Shown in pieces: positions 1 to 12,626 of a DNA stretch of 64,000 nt. The position numbers were made by a program, and so were the translations under genes. The notes under the pieces were generated by a model. That model did no database searches and had not been told where the DNA came from. It worked only from the letters and a program-made list of their open reading frames with translations. Source of the DNA: Corella eumyota (lineage: Eukaryota > Chordata > Ascidiacea > Phlebobranchia > Corellidae). The stretch spans positions 19,530,001 through 19,594,000 of the forward strand of contig OY720098.1 in the NCBI GenBank assembly GCA_963082875.1. Direction: 5' to 3'. The first letter of the stretch is position 1. Every line of letters begins with the position of its first letter.

Positions 1-288
1 TAATCGTAGGAGTACAATGTTTTGTATGTAACTTATGATTATTTTTACTTGCTATATTATATTTATATTAACTGGCTTACCTATAATTTTTTAATAATTT
101 TCTTAAATTTTACAATCTTAATTTTCAACATCTTGAAGCAATGTAGCATAGCAGCAGTGGGAATCGAACCTATGACCTCTGTTAGTGCTAGTCATAGAAC
201 CATCAAAAACATATTTCTTGATGATATAAAAGTATTTGTAGAAAATAATAACAATTTTGTTTTAAATATTAAATATTTATTATTATAG

Positions 289-3200
289 GTGCTATCCTAC
301 TGGCTTCCAAAGTGTGGGATGATCAAGCAGTTTGGAATGTCGATTATTGTCAGATTCTTAAAGATATTTCAGTTGAAGACATGTAAGATATTGTTTTATT
401 ATTAAAAGTTAAATTGTCATGCAAAAAAACTTAAAGGACTAATGTAATAAAAAGCTTAAAATACTGGTTTTTCAAATAAGTATTTATACCTAAAAATTTC
501 TTTTTTTGACATTTTTTACGATTTATGGTGTTACTTTTTTGTCGAAAATTGATTAATTAGTTTTAGTTTAAAATCATGACTCACTATAGTTTCGCAGACA
601 AAGAAATAATGACTAAGGGTTTAATGTTTATGACTAAGCCATTAAGTTTACATTCATAATTTTAAAGAGTGATTACACTAAAATTTTTGTAATCCATTAG
701 TATTGTAAAATAGGGGGTTCTATGTCTTAAAAGTTAAATAAATTAGTTGGGATTCATAAATAAAAACAAAAAAACAAAAAAAATTGGTGAATTGTGAAAA
801 TTTTTTTACATTTTTGTCTTTGTTTTAAATGTGTATAAAATATTGATTCTGGGTCACAGTTTGAATAATTGATTGTTTTATCGGGTTCAGTGATTAAGAA
901 TGTGATTTAAATAAAAGTGTTACACCACACCACAGCTTTTTAGTGGGGGATATTGATTTTTAAATAAGGTTTAAAAATAAAAAATTGAGTAATGTTTTTT
1001 TGGTGAGATTTTTTTGACATATTTGACCAAAACCAAAATTTAAAAAAAAAAAAAAATTATTTTTTCTTGCCCAACAAATTTTTGCTTATATTAAAATCAT
1101 TTTCTAATATGTATTTCTATAGTTAATATCTTTAACTTATCCTTTTTTTAGATACAAAATATTAAGTTATTTAAAAAGCAATTAATATTAAAAATTATCG
1201 TAAACAAATAAGTTTTTAGAGAAATACACGTTATAATATAAAATCAGAAATTCGCCTATTTTTAAAAATCAAATTAACAAACTGATACTAAACAGTTATT
1301 AATTAAAAAGATAAATTTATGTGTATTACATAACTGTGTATAATATTCTGAATTAATCATTAAGTAACATTGACAATGTTGACTTTGTTATTTTGTTCTC
1401 ACATCTAGTTTAATGTGGTTGTGCCACTGCAAACATAATGTGCATTATGTTTGCAGTGGCACAACCACATTAGACAACCGATGTTGTTATAACGATTATG
1501 CTCAATCTAAAAATGAGTTTCTAGCGTGTTTGGAATTTATATTTTTTCAAAATTAAATTCTAAAACTTTGATTTAAAATTTAAATAGTTCTTTTTTTGCT
1601 TAATTTATTGTAAATTTAACAATAAGATAGGTATATAATTTTGTTAAAAAAAATTTTTAGAAAAAATAAAATATATAGATTTAATATTTTTTGTTCAGTC
1701 TATAAGAGCTTTTTTAGTGTGTTTTTGGAATTTATATTCTTTAAATCAAATTTTAAAATTATTGTATTATTGTCAATTAATATATAAAGTAGTGTAAACT
1801 TTATTTTTTACTAAATTTATTGTAATTTTTTTACAAAAATGAAATGCTTGCAAAAATTATAATAGATTTAAATTTTCAACAATCTAATTTGCTTACAAAA
1901 AATAATAATTACCTTAATCTGATTGCCCTGTCTTTTAATCCTGGATTTAAAAGCAGTTATAATCCGAAATCAAAACACAAATTAGGTTTTAAACACCTGG
2001 TGAAGTGGTTCAAAAAGGAGATTAAATTGTAAATCTAAACAAGATCACATTGGCCTTATAATTATATATAGATATGATTTATTATACAAACAATATAGAT
2101 TTTTTGTTAACTAGGTCAATATATTATATCTGTGTGTGTGTGTTTTTTGCTAATTATATTTTAATATTGATTTTTGGGTGTAGACCATTGCAAAGGTTTG
2201 AGACATCTTGTCAAACTATATTGAGATCATTAAAATTATATATGATTTTTACAAATTATTTTTAAAAATACATTTTCATTTTTTACATAGAAAACAAACA
2301 CAAAAAATTTAGCTTTTTGGATGATTAATTAATATATGTATGTATCTTCAATTTTAAGGCCTTTAAAATAAATAAAAAATTTGTTTGTGGTGCGCAGGCA
2401 AATTATCACAATCCTATATTAGTTTTGAATTGCAACCATATTATGACAATTAAAATGTCAACCTTAGGGTGAGCATTTGACCAGTTTATATCAACTAAGA
2501 TTTAAGTTTTAAATCTTTTTTTAGGAACGAAATGGAAAGACAATTTCTAGAGCTTTTAAATTTCAACATAAACGTTCCGAGCAGCGTTTATGCGAAATAT
2601 TATTTTGATCTCAGACAGTTGGCAGACCGACAGAACCTTCTTTTTTCGTGCGAACCTTTAAGTAAAGAAAGAGCTCAAAGATTGGAGGTAAACATAACAA
2701 AAATTTGTAAAATTTTATGTTAATTTCAAATAAAAATTAAGTTTTTTACACTCTAAATATTTAGATGCACCAGAAGTATGTTTAGATAATATTTTGTAAT
2801 ATTATCATTTTGACCGGCAGTGTGGTGTAGTGGTAAGAACACTTGCTACACCACACATTAGGTCGTGGGTTCAATCCCTACTGATCTCATGCAGTAGCGC
2901 CCTTGACTAAGGCGCTATAAAATGTACGAACTCTTGCTGAGCCAGCACTTAATCAGCAGCATAATTACCAGGCCATTATAATCTCTATAATATCTCAAAC
3001 TGCCACAGGCAACTCGAGACTGGGTCAGAATAACAGTTGTTACTCTATGTTTAAGTCGAGAATTCGACTTTCCCACATCGAGGATAAAATATATACAAAA
3101 AAAAATAGTTTTTTTGACTTATTTTCTAAAAATATCTAGGTTAATTTAAAAAAATTTTTAAATTTAAATTTATTTAAAAGTTCTCTAAAAATTAAGGTTT

Positions 3201-4276
3201 AGTTTTTAAAAATTTGGTTTTATTTAAAAAAGGGATTTATTTTTTAATATAAACATTATTGCTTTTCATTTAAAATATCTTAATTTGTTTTTAAATTTCA
3301 TATTTTCATCTTTTTTTTTTACTTTCTAAAATTTAAAAGAAAGCATTTTGTGTGAAAATATTCATTCTTATTTCCTGTTCAGCAAAGTTGTTTAAAAATG
3401 AATATAGGTGCAACACATGTTTTATGACATCACATGTTATTAACATTATGTAAACAAAAACTAGTTTGACACGATTTAAGACATTAGGTTGGGATTTACT
3501 GTCATGTAAATGTGGTATTAACGTTATTTTAAAACATTTAATAATGAAGGGTCAAAATTTAACATTATTTTGACATGTAAAAGAACATTTAATAATAACT
3601 TTTTTTACAAATTTTTATTTTTAAAATTTATTATCAGTTTTTAATTAAATTTTTTTCTGAAAATACATTATTTTTTATTGTCAAAATGTCTTTGTGTCAC
3701 AAATTAAATGTTAACATTCACTGAAATTGAAATATTTATGATGGTTATGACGTCATAAGTTTGTTTGTTCATGGGCAGGGCAACATAGGTATCTCCTTAA
3801 TGTAACATATTGAACATATTAATTAAAATGTCGCAAAATTATGTAAAATTTATTATCATAAAAAAAATAAATATTAAAGTTTTATAAATATATTTTTTTT
3901 TATTTTGTTAAACATTTGTGCTTAAATTTAGAAGAAATTTTTTAACAGTTTTTTGTTTTTTTCCAAAGAATGTTTGACGACGTTTTTTTGGAATTATAAA
4001 AATTTAAGTTCATAGTATTACGTTTCTAGTAAAGTTTAAGATAAGAAAATTCTGCAAAAAATTCCATAAATTTTTTCTCAAAATTAAATTTCATGTTTTA
4101 AAATTTTTTCTCAAAATTAAAATTTTACGTCTTAAATTTTTTCCCAAAATATAAATTTTATTTTACAGGCAACGTCAAGATCTTGTGAGACCCGTTTTAA
4201 AAGTCATTCACTTCGTAGAACTGTGAGTGCTGACAATATGGTAGCTGGACTAAACACAAGTGTTGTGCTGTCCTAG
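289..4276 (+). CDS. CCNY: Cyclin Y, C-terminal exons (partial at 5' end)
   Basis: Three coding exons are visible: 289-382, 2525-2687 and 4169-4276; earlier exons lie left of the window. All have AG/GT borders and matching phases (the ATG of VEDMNEM is split AT|G). The peptide contains [40 protein letters not shown] and, near the end, RRTVSADNM, each nearly identical in kind to vertebrate cyclin Y (the last to its SASADNL segment). It covers the second half of the cyclin box and the C-terminal tail, and ends at TAG 4274-4276. Cyclin Y is a membrane-tethered cyclin that activates CDK14/CDK16 and promotes LRP6 phosphorylation in Wnt signalling (family knowledge). The final exon diverges from vertebrates after SADN, ending in NTSVVLS. 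A CCNYL paralogue cannot be excluded. The two introns hold a long palindrome and a SINE. Confidence 0.93.
383..2524 (+). other. Cyclin Y intron, 2.1 kb
   Basis: AT-rich intron with donor GTAAGA and acceptor TTTTTAG. The only structure I see is the 30-bp inverted repeat at 1411-1472. A short open frame at 1844-2032 has no family resemblance and is not called. Confidence 0.8.
1411..1472. repeat. Perfect 30-bp inverted repeat with 2-nt spacer
   Basis: Arm 1411-1440 begins TAATGTGGTTGTGCC and is matched base for base by the reverse complement at 1443-1472, leaving only TG between the arms. Pairing extends three more positions outward (1408-1410 with 1473-1475) with a single T/G mismatch. It is much less AT-rich than its surroundings. 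It could extrude as a cruciform or form a long RNA hairpin. It may also be a fold-back element or an assembly artefact. Confidence 0.9.
2812..3107 (+). mobile_element. SINE-A copy, full length, in cyclin Y intron
   Basis: Begins with the tRNA-like head ACCGGCAGTGTGGTGTAGTGG. A B-box-like GGTCGTGGGTTCAATCC follows, and it ends at ATATATACAAAA. The internal GCGCC...GGCGC and CTGAGCCAGC...TCAGCAG hairpins are recognisable. Confidence 0.9.
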
Positions 4277-7154
4277 TAGCAAATATATGTGCATAGCACA
4301 ATACCTTAATTGCACTACATTCAAGCTACCTATGCTACGAGCCGGGGACTTTAGGTGCTACTGTGTGAAGTCCTATGTTCCAATAGCTTAACTTTAAACT
4401 GCAACAAACCATATGAAGGAATATAGGATGGGAAAAGTCATGTTGTTCTTAACATTGTGCTGTTGGTTTATCCAAGTCAGTAGGCATAGTGCTTTGACTT
4501 GGTGGTCCACATCTTGTACTCAAGGAAAGGGCTAATAGTTTCATTGCCTTAAACTATGTGCTTTATAAAGGCATTGTGTTCTAACTACTGCACTTTTACA
4601 ACATGCACTATGTACAAGTGACATCAAGTAAAAATGAAAAAAATTAAGTCTTCATGTCTTTTACTATGATTTGGTTTCAGGCCTTTTTAAAAACAGGGTT
4701 CATTTTCCAAGATATATACATTGTTGAGATAAATGTAGAAAAATGCGCCCCATACTGGTGCGTAAAGCCAACATTTTGTATTATTATCTCAACCCAGTAT
4801 AGCTGTGCACTATATGTATTATAATTACAACATGATGCTTGTAAAAACATAATGCACAAGTGTAGAAAATACACTTGGTTAAAAATGTCTATTTTTCCTT
4901 AAATATTTGTTTTAAATTTTGTGTAACATTTGATACACATTGTATTCTATAATACCACTGTATAAAAACTTGTTTGATAACTTGCTTTATTATTTAACTA
5001 AACCTATTATAACATTGACCTAACCAACATAAATATTTTTATTAATTTAAAAAAAACTCCAGGCATTTTAAAATATTATTGTTTATTAAAAATATTTTTA
5101 AGCACTTATAGAATGCGACTAAGTATTTAGTTGTTAATTATATTCTTTTTATTTAAAGTTTTTATTAACTTGATTTTTGATAAATGTTTAAAAAGGTGCC
5201 ATTTATAATTCTTCTTCAGGCTTATGCTTTTTTCATTTTGTTCTTGAAAATGTAAAGTAAAAATTGTATATTGATCTGTTATATATATATAAGTGGTAAA
5301 CTGAAATTCTAAAAATTATTTAAATTTTTTTTTAAAATTAACACATTAACTAAACAATTTGGGCAAAGTAGATTTACATTTAAAAATTGATAATTTTTGC
5401 TTTAAAATAACTTTTTGAATATGCATGTTATCTTACTTTGGGTTAACTTTTAACCAAAATAATTTTTTCTGTATTTTTTACTAGCATTCCCTATTCACTT
5501 TTTTGTCAGTTATTTTCCAAAAATCAGCATTTTAAAAAGCTTTTCCATAGAAACTATTCAACATTTATAATTGGGAATTATTCTAAATCTAGAAATTACT
5601 GGCTTTTTATAATATTACCTAACTTAAAAAATTTATTTTATAACATCATATTTTCTGTTAAATTTTATTCTAAAAAAATATTAACTTTCTATAATTTTAA
5701 AACTTTTTTGTAGGTTTAAGTTTATAGTTGCAAAATCTTTACCGAAAACGTGGCAAAAAAATTCATAAAATAGAAGTTGCAATTGATTCACATCCACCTC
5801 TTTTTGTATTAAAACATTTCTGTAGAATATTAAAATGCATATTTATTTTTTGTAGTTTTTGACAAATTAAAAGCGAACTATTTTGGCAATTTTTTAGTGA
5901 TACTGGATTTAATATAACATTTCATTTTTTCTACAACATATTTTCATGGTTTTTATATAAAAATGTCAAAACGCCAATGTATTGTAAGCATAAAAATAGT
6001 ACAATTCAATATGCGTGATGTATTGATACTTTTGCACGTATTGTCAATTATTAAAATCTTTTTACTTCATTTTTTTCTTGGCTACTTCTTCGTAGACCAA
6101 AATTTAAAATTTTTTAACAAACCTTAATATATGTTTAGTTATACTAACGAAAAAAATTTATAAAATTATGAACTGAAAATATTTTTAAAAGTTTGACTTC
6201 ATCATTTGCTTACAAAACAGGTTTTCACTAAGTATCTCTGTAATACAAAGTCTATTTTTATAATGTTCAAGTTCATGAAATAAATCTTTATTTTAACATT
6301 CTTAACAGTGTTACAAAAATCCTTTTTTTTCAGTGTTGTCGTATTTTTAATCAATTTTAATTGTTGTTCTAGAATTAGTTGCTTTTTTAAATCACTTTTG
6401 TTTGAAAATACACTAGTCTAATTACATGTTTTTGGTATGTTTTTAAATGTAGTATCTAGTATTTTTTTAAGACTTTTTTTTAATTTTTTTAATACCTTTA
6501 AACAATTTTTAATTTTTTTGATACTTTTAGTCAATTTATTTTTCTTATTAGACCCAAATTATTTAATTTAGTTAAATCTTTTTAAAAAAGATGTTATGTT
6601 TTTATAATTTTAAAAATTTTTGTAAATTAAAATCCCTTTTTACTGTCTTTCATGTTTTAAAATAATATTTTCAGCTAATAATTTGAAGTGTTAAGATCAC
6701 ATAAGAGTTAAATAGTTTATTTTTTATTGAATATAATCGACAGTGAACTAAACGGAACAACAACAAATAAAAATACATCTTACTATTTTCAAAAAACGTA
6801 CCCAGATTTAGATATATTAAAAAGGCACATTTAGTTATAATAAAAAATCAGATTTTAAATATACAAGAGAACATTCAAAAAATCAATGTATATGTATTTT
6901 AAATTTTATCTATAAACGTTTTGTAGTTTTAAAATAACCTCTAATAGAAAATGTATGATATTTTGATTTTTTAATGTATTATGCTGAATGTAATTGGATA
7001 TGGTATAGGCCTATATTTTGCTTATGAAATGCAGACATAACTATTACATATGTTGTTTATTATAACATATGTAATAATAAACTTATAAAAACAAAAATAT
7101 TTTGTGGATTTTTTTTCGTATATTTTCTAAGTATTGTAATATAAAACTTTTTTA
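4277..7154. other. Convergent intergenic interval / 3' UTRs
   Basis: Lies between the cyclin Y stop and the stop of the opposing GPCR. The first ~600 bases (to about 4870) are visibly less AT-rich than the rest, fitting a cyclin Y 3' UTR. From about 4900 onward it is AT-rich with poly-T runs. A TTTATT (AATAAA on the minus strand) near 7057 is a possible GPCR polyadenylation signal. I see no further gene. Confidence 0.6.
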
Positions 7155-10100
7155 TCAAGTGTCTGATTTTGTTTTAGTTACATCAGTAATTACAAAAACA
7201 GAAGTTACTGTCATTGCTTTTTTATGTTTGCTAACCCCTACTGGTGTTGTACAAGACTGAATTGGCGAAGATAAGTTACTTTTTGAAAATATCGATAATT
7301 GTTTGTTTTTTGGAGGTAGTTTTTTGCAACAAAATTTTTCTTGTAGAAAACGCATCGTCTCCGCCCGCATCTTGCTACAAAATATAATATAAACATTATT
7401 TATTTAAGTTTAATATAATATATTATTATTTATATTTATAAAACTTATGTATTTTTTTTTAAATATATTTAACAGGATATATTGACTATTTGGTAAGGGG
7501 AAATCGCGTTTGAATTTTTTTAAAAACCACGTGTTATTCGAAATAAACCTTCAAATTTAAATTAAATTTATTCTTTATAATAAAAATATTATGGTATGTT
7601 GGTTGTTAAAAGAAAGAAAAAACTTGCAAAACTTAAAGTCTGTAAATTTACCTGGACCCTATGTTATAGAAAATAGGATTTAAACACTCTGAAAACCGAA
7701 GACACAAATATTGAATTGTCCCGAATCTCCAATCTATCCTTAAACCAGCTGCGTTCGTGTTCGCATAATTGGTTGTAAAGTATTCATAAGCTGGTAAGAT
7801 TTAAAATTTTGTTTTACTTTTTGTAAATTAAGTTAATATTGTGTTAACTTATTAAAATCACTACACGAGGCCTTGGGTTCGATTCTCACTGTAATGTACT
7901 TTAGCAAGCACTATAAACAACTTAAACTTCTGGTAAGCCAAAACTTAATCAGCAGCTTAATTATTGGGTAATTATAATCTATAATATCTCAAACTGCCAA
8001 AGGCAAATCGAGACTGGGTTGGGGTAACTGATGTTACTCTATGTTTAGGTTGTAAAGTTGACCTTTCCACATCAAGGATAAATAAACACAAAAAAATACA
8101 AAAACTTTAAATTAATTTTACAGACAATAGCTACAATTTTAAATGGTATAACTATAGGCTATAAATGATAAAATGCATTAATTTTACTATATATACCTGT
8201 AAAAGGTATATACCCCAGTAGAAAAGATCCCACTATTAAAACCAATTGAATAAGTGCTTGATGTTCTTTTTGTCTTCTTGCATTGACAGCTTGTGAAGAT
8301 ATTGATCGTACCACCGTACCTCCCATTTTAATGATTTTAACGATTGTGATAATTGATAGAATGACGGTAAATATAACAGGTAAGTAGAAGAAAATAGTGT
8401 ATGCGAAGATGATGTACTTTTGATATGCTGGTATCCTATAAAAATAAGAAGGATTTTAGTCATTTTAAATTTAATAATATTGGTCACATTTTTGTACCAT
8501 ACTGATTTTTAAAAACATGTTTTAAGTTTTTTTATGATTTAAAATTGATAATATTGTTTACATGTTTTATTACCTAACAATTTTGGGTGACTAATTCACA
8601 TTTGGCTAAATTATATTTTTCTTACTTTTTTTTTTTGTACAAATCTTGATCCTCTGTGGGAAAGTCGATTGCGCGACTTAAACATAGAGTAACATAAGTT
8701 ACTCCGACCCAGTCTCGAGTTGCCTGTGGCAGTTTGGGATATTATAATTGCCCAATAAATATACTGCTAGTTAAGTGCTGGCTTAGCAGGAGTTTATATC
8801 GTTCATAGCGCCTTACTCAAGGGCGCCACTTGTGGGGATTAAACCCACGGAGTGGAGATTAAACTCACGCTCAGTGGGGATTAAACCCACGACCTCATGT
8901 GTGGTGTAGCAAGTGTTCTTACCACTACACCACGCTGACGGTACTTATTTGTAATAAAGTAAAAATTTAATTTTTTCTCGATTTGAAAACGAATTAATCT
9001 TGTTTAAATATTGTCTAAAATGTTTAGTATAAATACAGACATACATTAAATTTTGTTTTTTACCATTCAGTATATTGTGTGCACGACGACCATTTTGAAT
9101 CAGGAGTTTGACCAGTTCGATTTCTTGGCCTAGCTCCACTGAATAAAGCCATGGGAACAAAACCGACAACAAACGCTACTGCCCACATGCTTAATATCCA
9201 AAACTTAAAAAACAAGTTTGATATTCAAGCTTTTGTAATAGGTAATAAAACTGTTTTTTTTATTCTTATTGTGTTATTTTTATCATTTGATATTGTTTTT
9301 AAATATTATTATTTTTTTTTTTTGTATATATCTTTATCCTCGATGTGGGAAAATCGAATGCGCAACTTAAACATAGAGTAACATTAGTTACTCCGACCCA
9401 GTCTCGATTTTCCTGTGGCAGTTTGGGATATTATGGAGACTATAAATGCCCAGTAATTATGCTGCTGATTAAGTGCTGGCTCAGCAGGAGTTCATTCCGT
9501 TTATTGCACCTTACTCAAGGGCTCTACAGCATGAGCTCAGTGGGGATAAAACACCCGACCTCATGTGTGGTGTAGCAAGTGTTCTTACCACTATTATTTT
9601 TAAGAAGGTCTTTTTTGTTAATTTTGAATTTATCAATATTCTTTTTTGGAATTACCTTTGCCATTCTGAGAGATATTGCAGTAAATTTTTGTGGCCAAGT
9701 AACAGATATAAACCTTAATGAAGAAAAACTTAAAATGTGAAGAGCAGTAGTGTATGAAGTCCAGATATCAGCACCCCAGTAAAACTAAACAAACAAAACA
9801 GGTAACTTAAATTTTTTTTCTGGGTATCTTTATAACATTCTTTTTCCCATTTTTTTGTATATATCTTTACCCTCGATGTGGGAAAGTCGAATGCGCGACT
9901 TAAACATAGAGTAACATCAGTTACTCCAGCCCAGTCTTATGTTGCCTGTGGCAGTTTGGGATATTATAGATTTTAATTGACCGATAATTATGCTGCTGAT
10001 TAAGTCCCAGCAGAAGTTTAATCCGTTTATAGCGCCTTACTCAAGGGCGGTACAGCATGAGATCAGTGGGGATTGAACCCACGACCTTATGTGTAGTGAA

Positions 10101-12626
10101 GCAAGTGTTCTTACCACCACACCAAGCTGCTGGTCATAAAAAATGATTTTAAATAGATTTTTTTAATAGTTTGATTTATTTGAATTAGTTTTTTAAGCAA
10201 GCATATATATCTGTATAATCTGAAATGTTTAAATAAACCATTTTTTACAGGTAATTTTTTTTAATTTCATGAAAATTGAAGTCTTACCACACAGAAAAAG
10301 TTGGGCAATCTGAACAATTCAAATCCCCATGTTCTTCTATAAAGATTAATCCAACTTATAAGTGCTGAAGTTAAATCAGAAGCACATAAGCTCAATATAA
10401 AGTGGTTGAACACATTTGTTCTAAAAAAATGGAAAGTATTAAACTTTTATAAATATAAAGGTAATGTAATATTTTTTAAATATATATCTTTTTTAAATAT
10501 CTAGAGCTTTTTAAATTGAATTTGCTCAAAATTATTGCAGTTCAAAAACTAGTAACCGAATGGTGGCACTATGGAGTTGTTTTTGTTTTAAAATTTATTT
10601 TTAATTGTTTTAAAACGAGTTTTTTTTGTATATATCTTTATCCTCGATGTGGGAAAGTCGAATGCGCAACTTAAACATAGAGTAACATCAGTTACTCCGA
10701 CCCAGTCTCGAGTTGCCTGTGGTAGTTTGGGATATTATAGATTATAATCTATATTATGAGAGTTCATACCGTTTATAGCGCCTTACTCAAGGGTGCTACA
10801 GCATGAGGTCGGTGGGAATTGAACCCACGACCCCATGTGTGGTGTAGCAAGTGTTCTTACCACTACACCACGCTGCCGGAATGTTACTTGTTCGAGTCGC
10901 ACCAAAGCCACATTAAAACCACTCCGCGTTTATAAACGCATTTTGTGGTTTAGTTGGTATCATGCGAAAATTAAATACGTTTATGAGTTTCAGCAACAAA
11001 CAGGTGTTCTGCGTTTAATCTTTTAATACGTTTTATCTTAATAAGATTTAACATACCTTAAATCTGGTGTTGTGAGTATAACAGTGATTGTCACTATATT
11101 AGCAAACACACCAAAACAAAAGAATATTATCAAAAGCACTGAAGTCCATATTATATCAGTTTCGTTGAATGGGGTTTGATATGCTTCGCTGAAAAAGAAA
11201 AATATAATTTTATATTTTTTGGATAACTACATCGACGTCTAGTCTTTACCCCAATTCTCTTAACCCATCTGTTGACTGTCCCCTATAGATGTACCCACTT
11301 TCAATTCCCCAAATAATATTTTGGTCTGTTAGAAAAGTCACGTTTGATTAGGCAATAAGACAAATATGTTTATTGTATATTAAACATTAAGGTTTGTATT
11401 TTATTTTCTCTTAACACGCCTGCTTCTTAATAAGGAAATGATGTTGTTAATATTACGGAACAGAAATTACTCAAATTTGGGTATTTATGATTACCTTCTG
11501 ATGGCGTAAGCGCTTAAAGGAAACAAAAACAAATTTAATCTTAACAGTCCGGATATGTAAATAAACTTAAGTTCTATATTTGACATAGTTTACAAGACTT
11601 GTTTTAAAGTATATGCAAAAAATCTATTAAGTATTTTAATATTTATTGGGTGGTCTAAAAGTACAATTTTTTTATTATACATTTTCTTATCTATTTCAAA
11701 ACTATAAGCTAAAAATATGAGGTTACTTCATCATGTAACGTTGAGTTATGTTTTATTTAACAAATGATCTATTCACAATATCTTGGGTTTTGGTTTATAC
11801 AATATAATATGATCTTTATAAAGATATGTTTGACCTAATGTTCTGTATACAGATAGATTATTAAATATTTATAAACTTAATTAAATATTCTGTTAAATAT
11901 ATATCAAGGTATTTCTTGTCACTTACAAAGGGTTGTAATTGTATAGTTAAGATATTTTAAAAAGGGTTTTTAAATACATTTGCGTATCTTTTTTTAATAT
12001 TAAAGTAACAAAAAATATGATATAAATGTACATCTAGAAGATAAAAAAAAGACAAAATCTATTCCACTATTGAAAACATAAAAAATACTTAATATTATGC
12101 GAACATGACTTTAAACCTGTTTTAACCTTTGTTCTAATAATTTATCTTGTTTAGATTTATCAACATCTAAGTTTTTAAATCAATTTTATCAGTTATATCA
12201 AAATTACGTCAAAATCGGTTTTTAATCTTCCCAGAAGCGGAACATTAGCTTTTATCTGCTTTCCAATAAAGCTTAACCACAATAACGATGATAATACGAT
12301 AACATATTTTTATGTAAAGTCACATCAAAAAGCCAGTTTATTAAGTTAAGCCCATGTCATTTTTCGTCAAAATTTGAAATACTTTTGAAGTTGAAAATAA
12401 ACCGTGCTATTTAAATTAAAATTAAATTATACAACTTATTAATTACAAATATTTAAAGCCCTTGGAAATGTAATGTAGCCTTATAACATAAAAAGTTAAA
12501 TTTGTATATAAATATACAGTTATTAAAATATGGAGTAAGTTACCTTGTTGTTAAGATAACGTTGTTGTTTGGCATCAAAGTTGAATTTAAAATCATGGTT
12601 TGTTGCTGTTCTACTATACTTGCCAT
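7155..12626 (-). CDS. Rhodopsin-like (class A) orphan GPCR, complete, 404 aa
   Basis: Eight exons on the minus strand: 12544-12626, 11057-11188, 10288-10420, 9656-9784, 9064-9203, 8197-8435, 7652-7790, 7155-7374. All have GT/AG borders, phases agree and the coding total is 1215 nt. Seven membrane helices are evident. Landmarks: N58 in TM1 (GVFANIV), D87 in TM2 (LSLCASDL), C115 before TM3, W166 in TM4, C200 in loop 2, P225 in TM5, P283 in TM6 (GYIPF) and NPIFY 323-327 in TM7. N-glycosylation sites lie at N14, N36 and N187. The DRY motif is replaced by L139-R140-F141, keeping only the arginine, and the TM6 CWxP is replaced by GYIP. The start ATG gives the only N-terminal exon whose phase fits. 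An AG after a T-run about 60 nt upstream could be a cis or SL trans-splice acceptor. Ligand and orthologue are unknown to me. Confidence 0.9.
7861..8096 (+). mobile_element. SINE-A copy, 5'-truncated
   Basis: Starts inside the head at CACGAGGCCTTGGGTTCGA and runs to ACATCAAGGATAAATAAACAC. It is diverged, with several hairpin arms broken. It lies in the GPCR intron between the TM7 and TM5/6 exons, antisense to the gene. Confidence 0.8.
8631..8941 (-). mobile_element. SINE-A copy with expanded T-arm region
   Basis: Reads T-tail, then CTGTGGGAAAGTCGATTGCG, through to CCACGCTGACGG. The segment carrying the B box (TGGGGATTAAACCCACG) appears about three times in tandem at 8832-8902, unlike any other copy here. 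Confidence 0.88.
9313..9594 (-). mobile_element. SINE-A copy, head-truncated
   Basis: T-tail then TGTATATATCTTTATCCTCG, and the body through GGTGTAGCAAGTGTTCTTACC. The last ~15 bases of the head are missing. It lies in the GPCR intron upstream of the TM4 exon. Confidence 0.85.
9850..10133 (-). mobile_element. SINE-A copy, full length
   Basis: Runs from TTTTTTGTATATATCTTTAC to ACACCAAGCTGCTGG. The GTAACATCAGTTAC hairpin is intact. It lies in the intron between the TM2 and TM3 exons of the GPCR. Confidence 0.88.
10621..10879 (-). mobile_element. SINE-A copy with internal deletion
   Basis: Both ends are present (TTTGTATATATCTTTATCC and CACCACGCTGCCGG), but about 35 bases around the CTGCTGA/TCAGCAG hairpin are missing near 10750. 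Confidence 0.87.
10881..10945 (+). mobile_element. SINE-B fragment
   Basis: TTCGAGTCGCACCAAAGCCA matches the B-box and post-B segment of SINE-B. It abuts the head of the SINE-A copy ending at 10879. Confidence 0.5.

Noticed and set aside
1844-2032. 62-codon open frame in a cyclin Y intron
   Set aside because: No resemblance to any family, AT-rich composition like the flanks, and no supporting splice or start context.
2812-2900. tRNA gene-like sequences (A and B boxes) here and at the head of each SINE-A copy
   Set aside because: They recur dozens of times joined to the same ~200-bp body and tail, and the acceptor and anticodon arms do not form a proper cloverleaf, so they are SINE heads.
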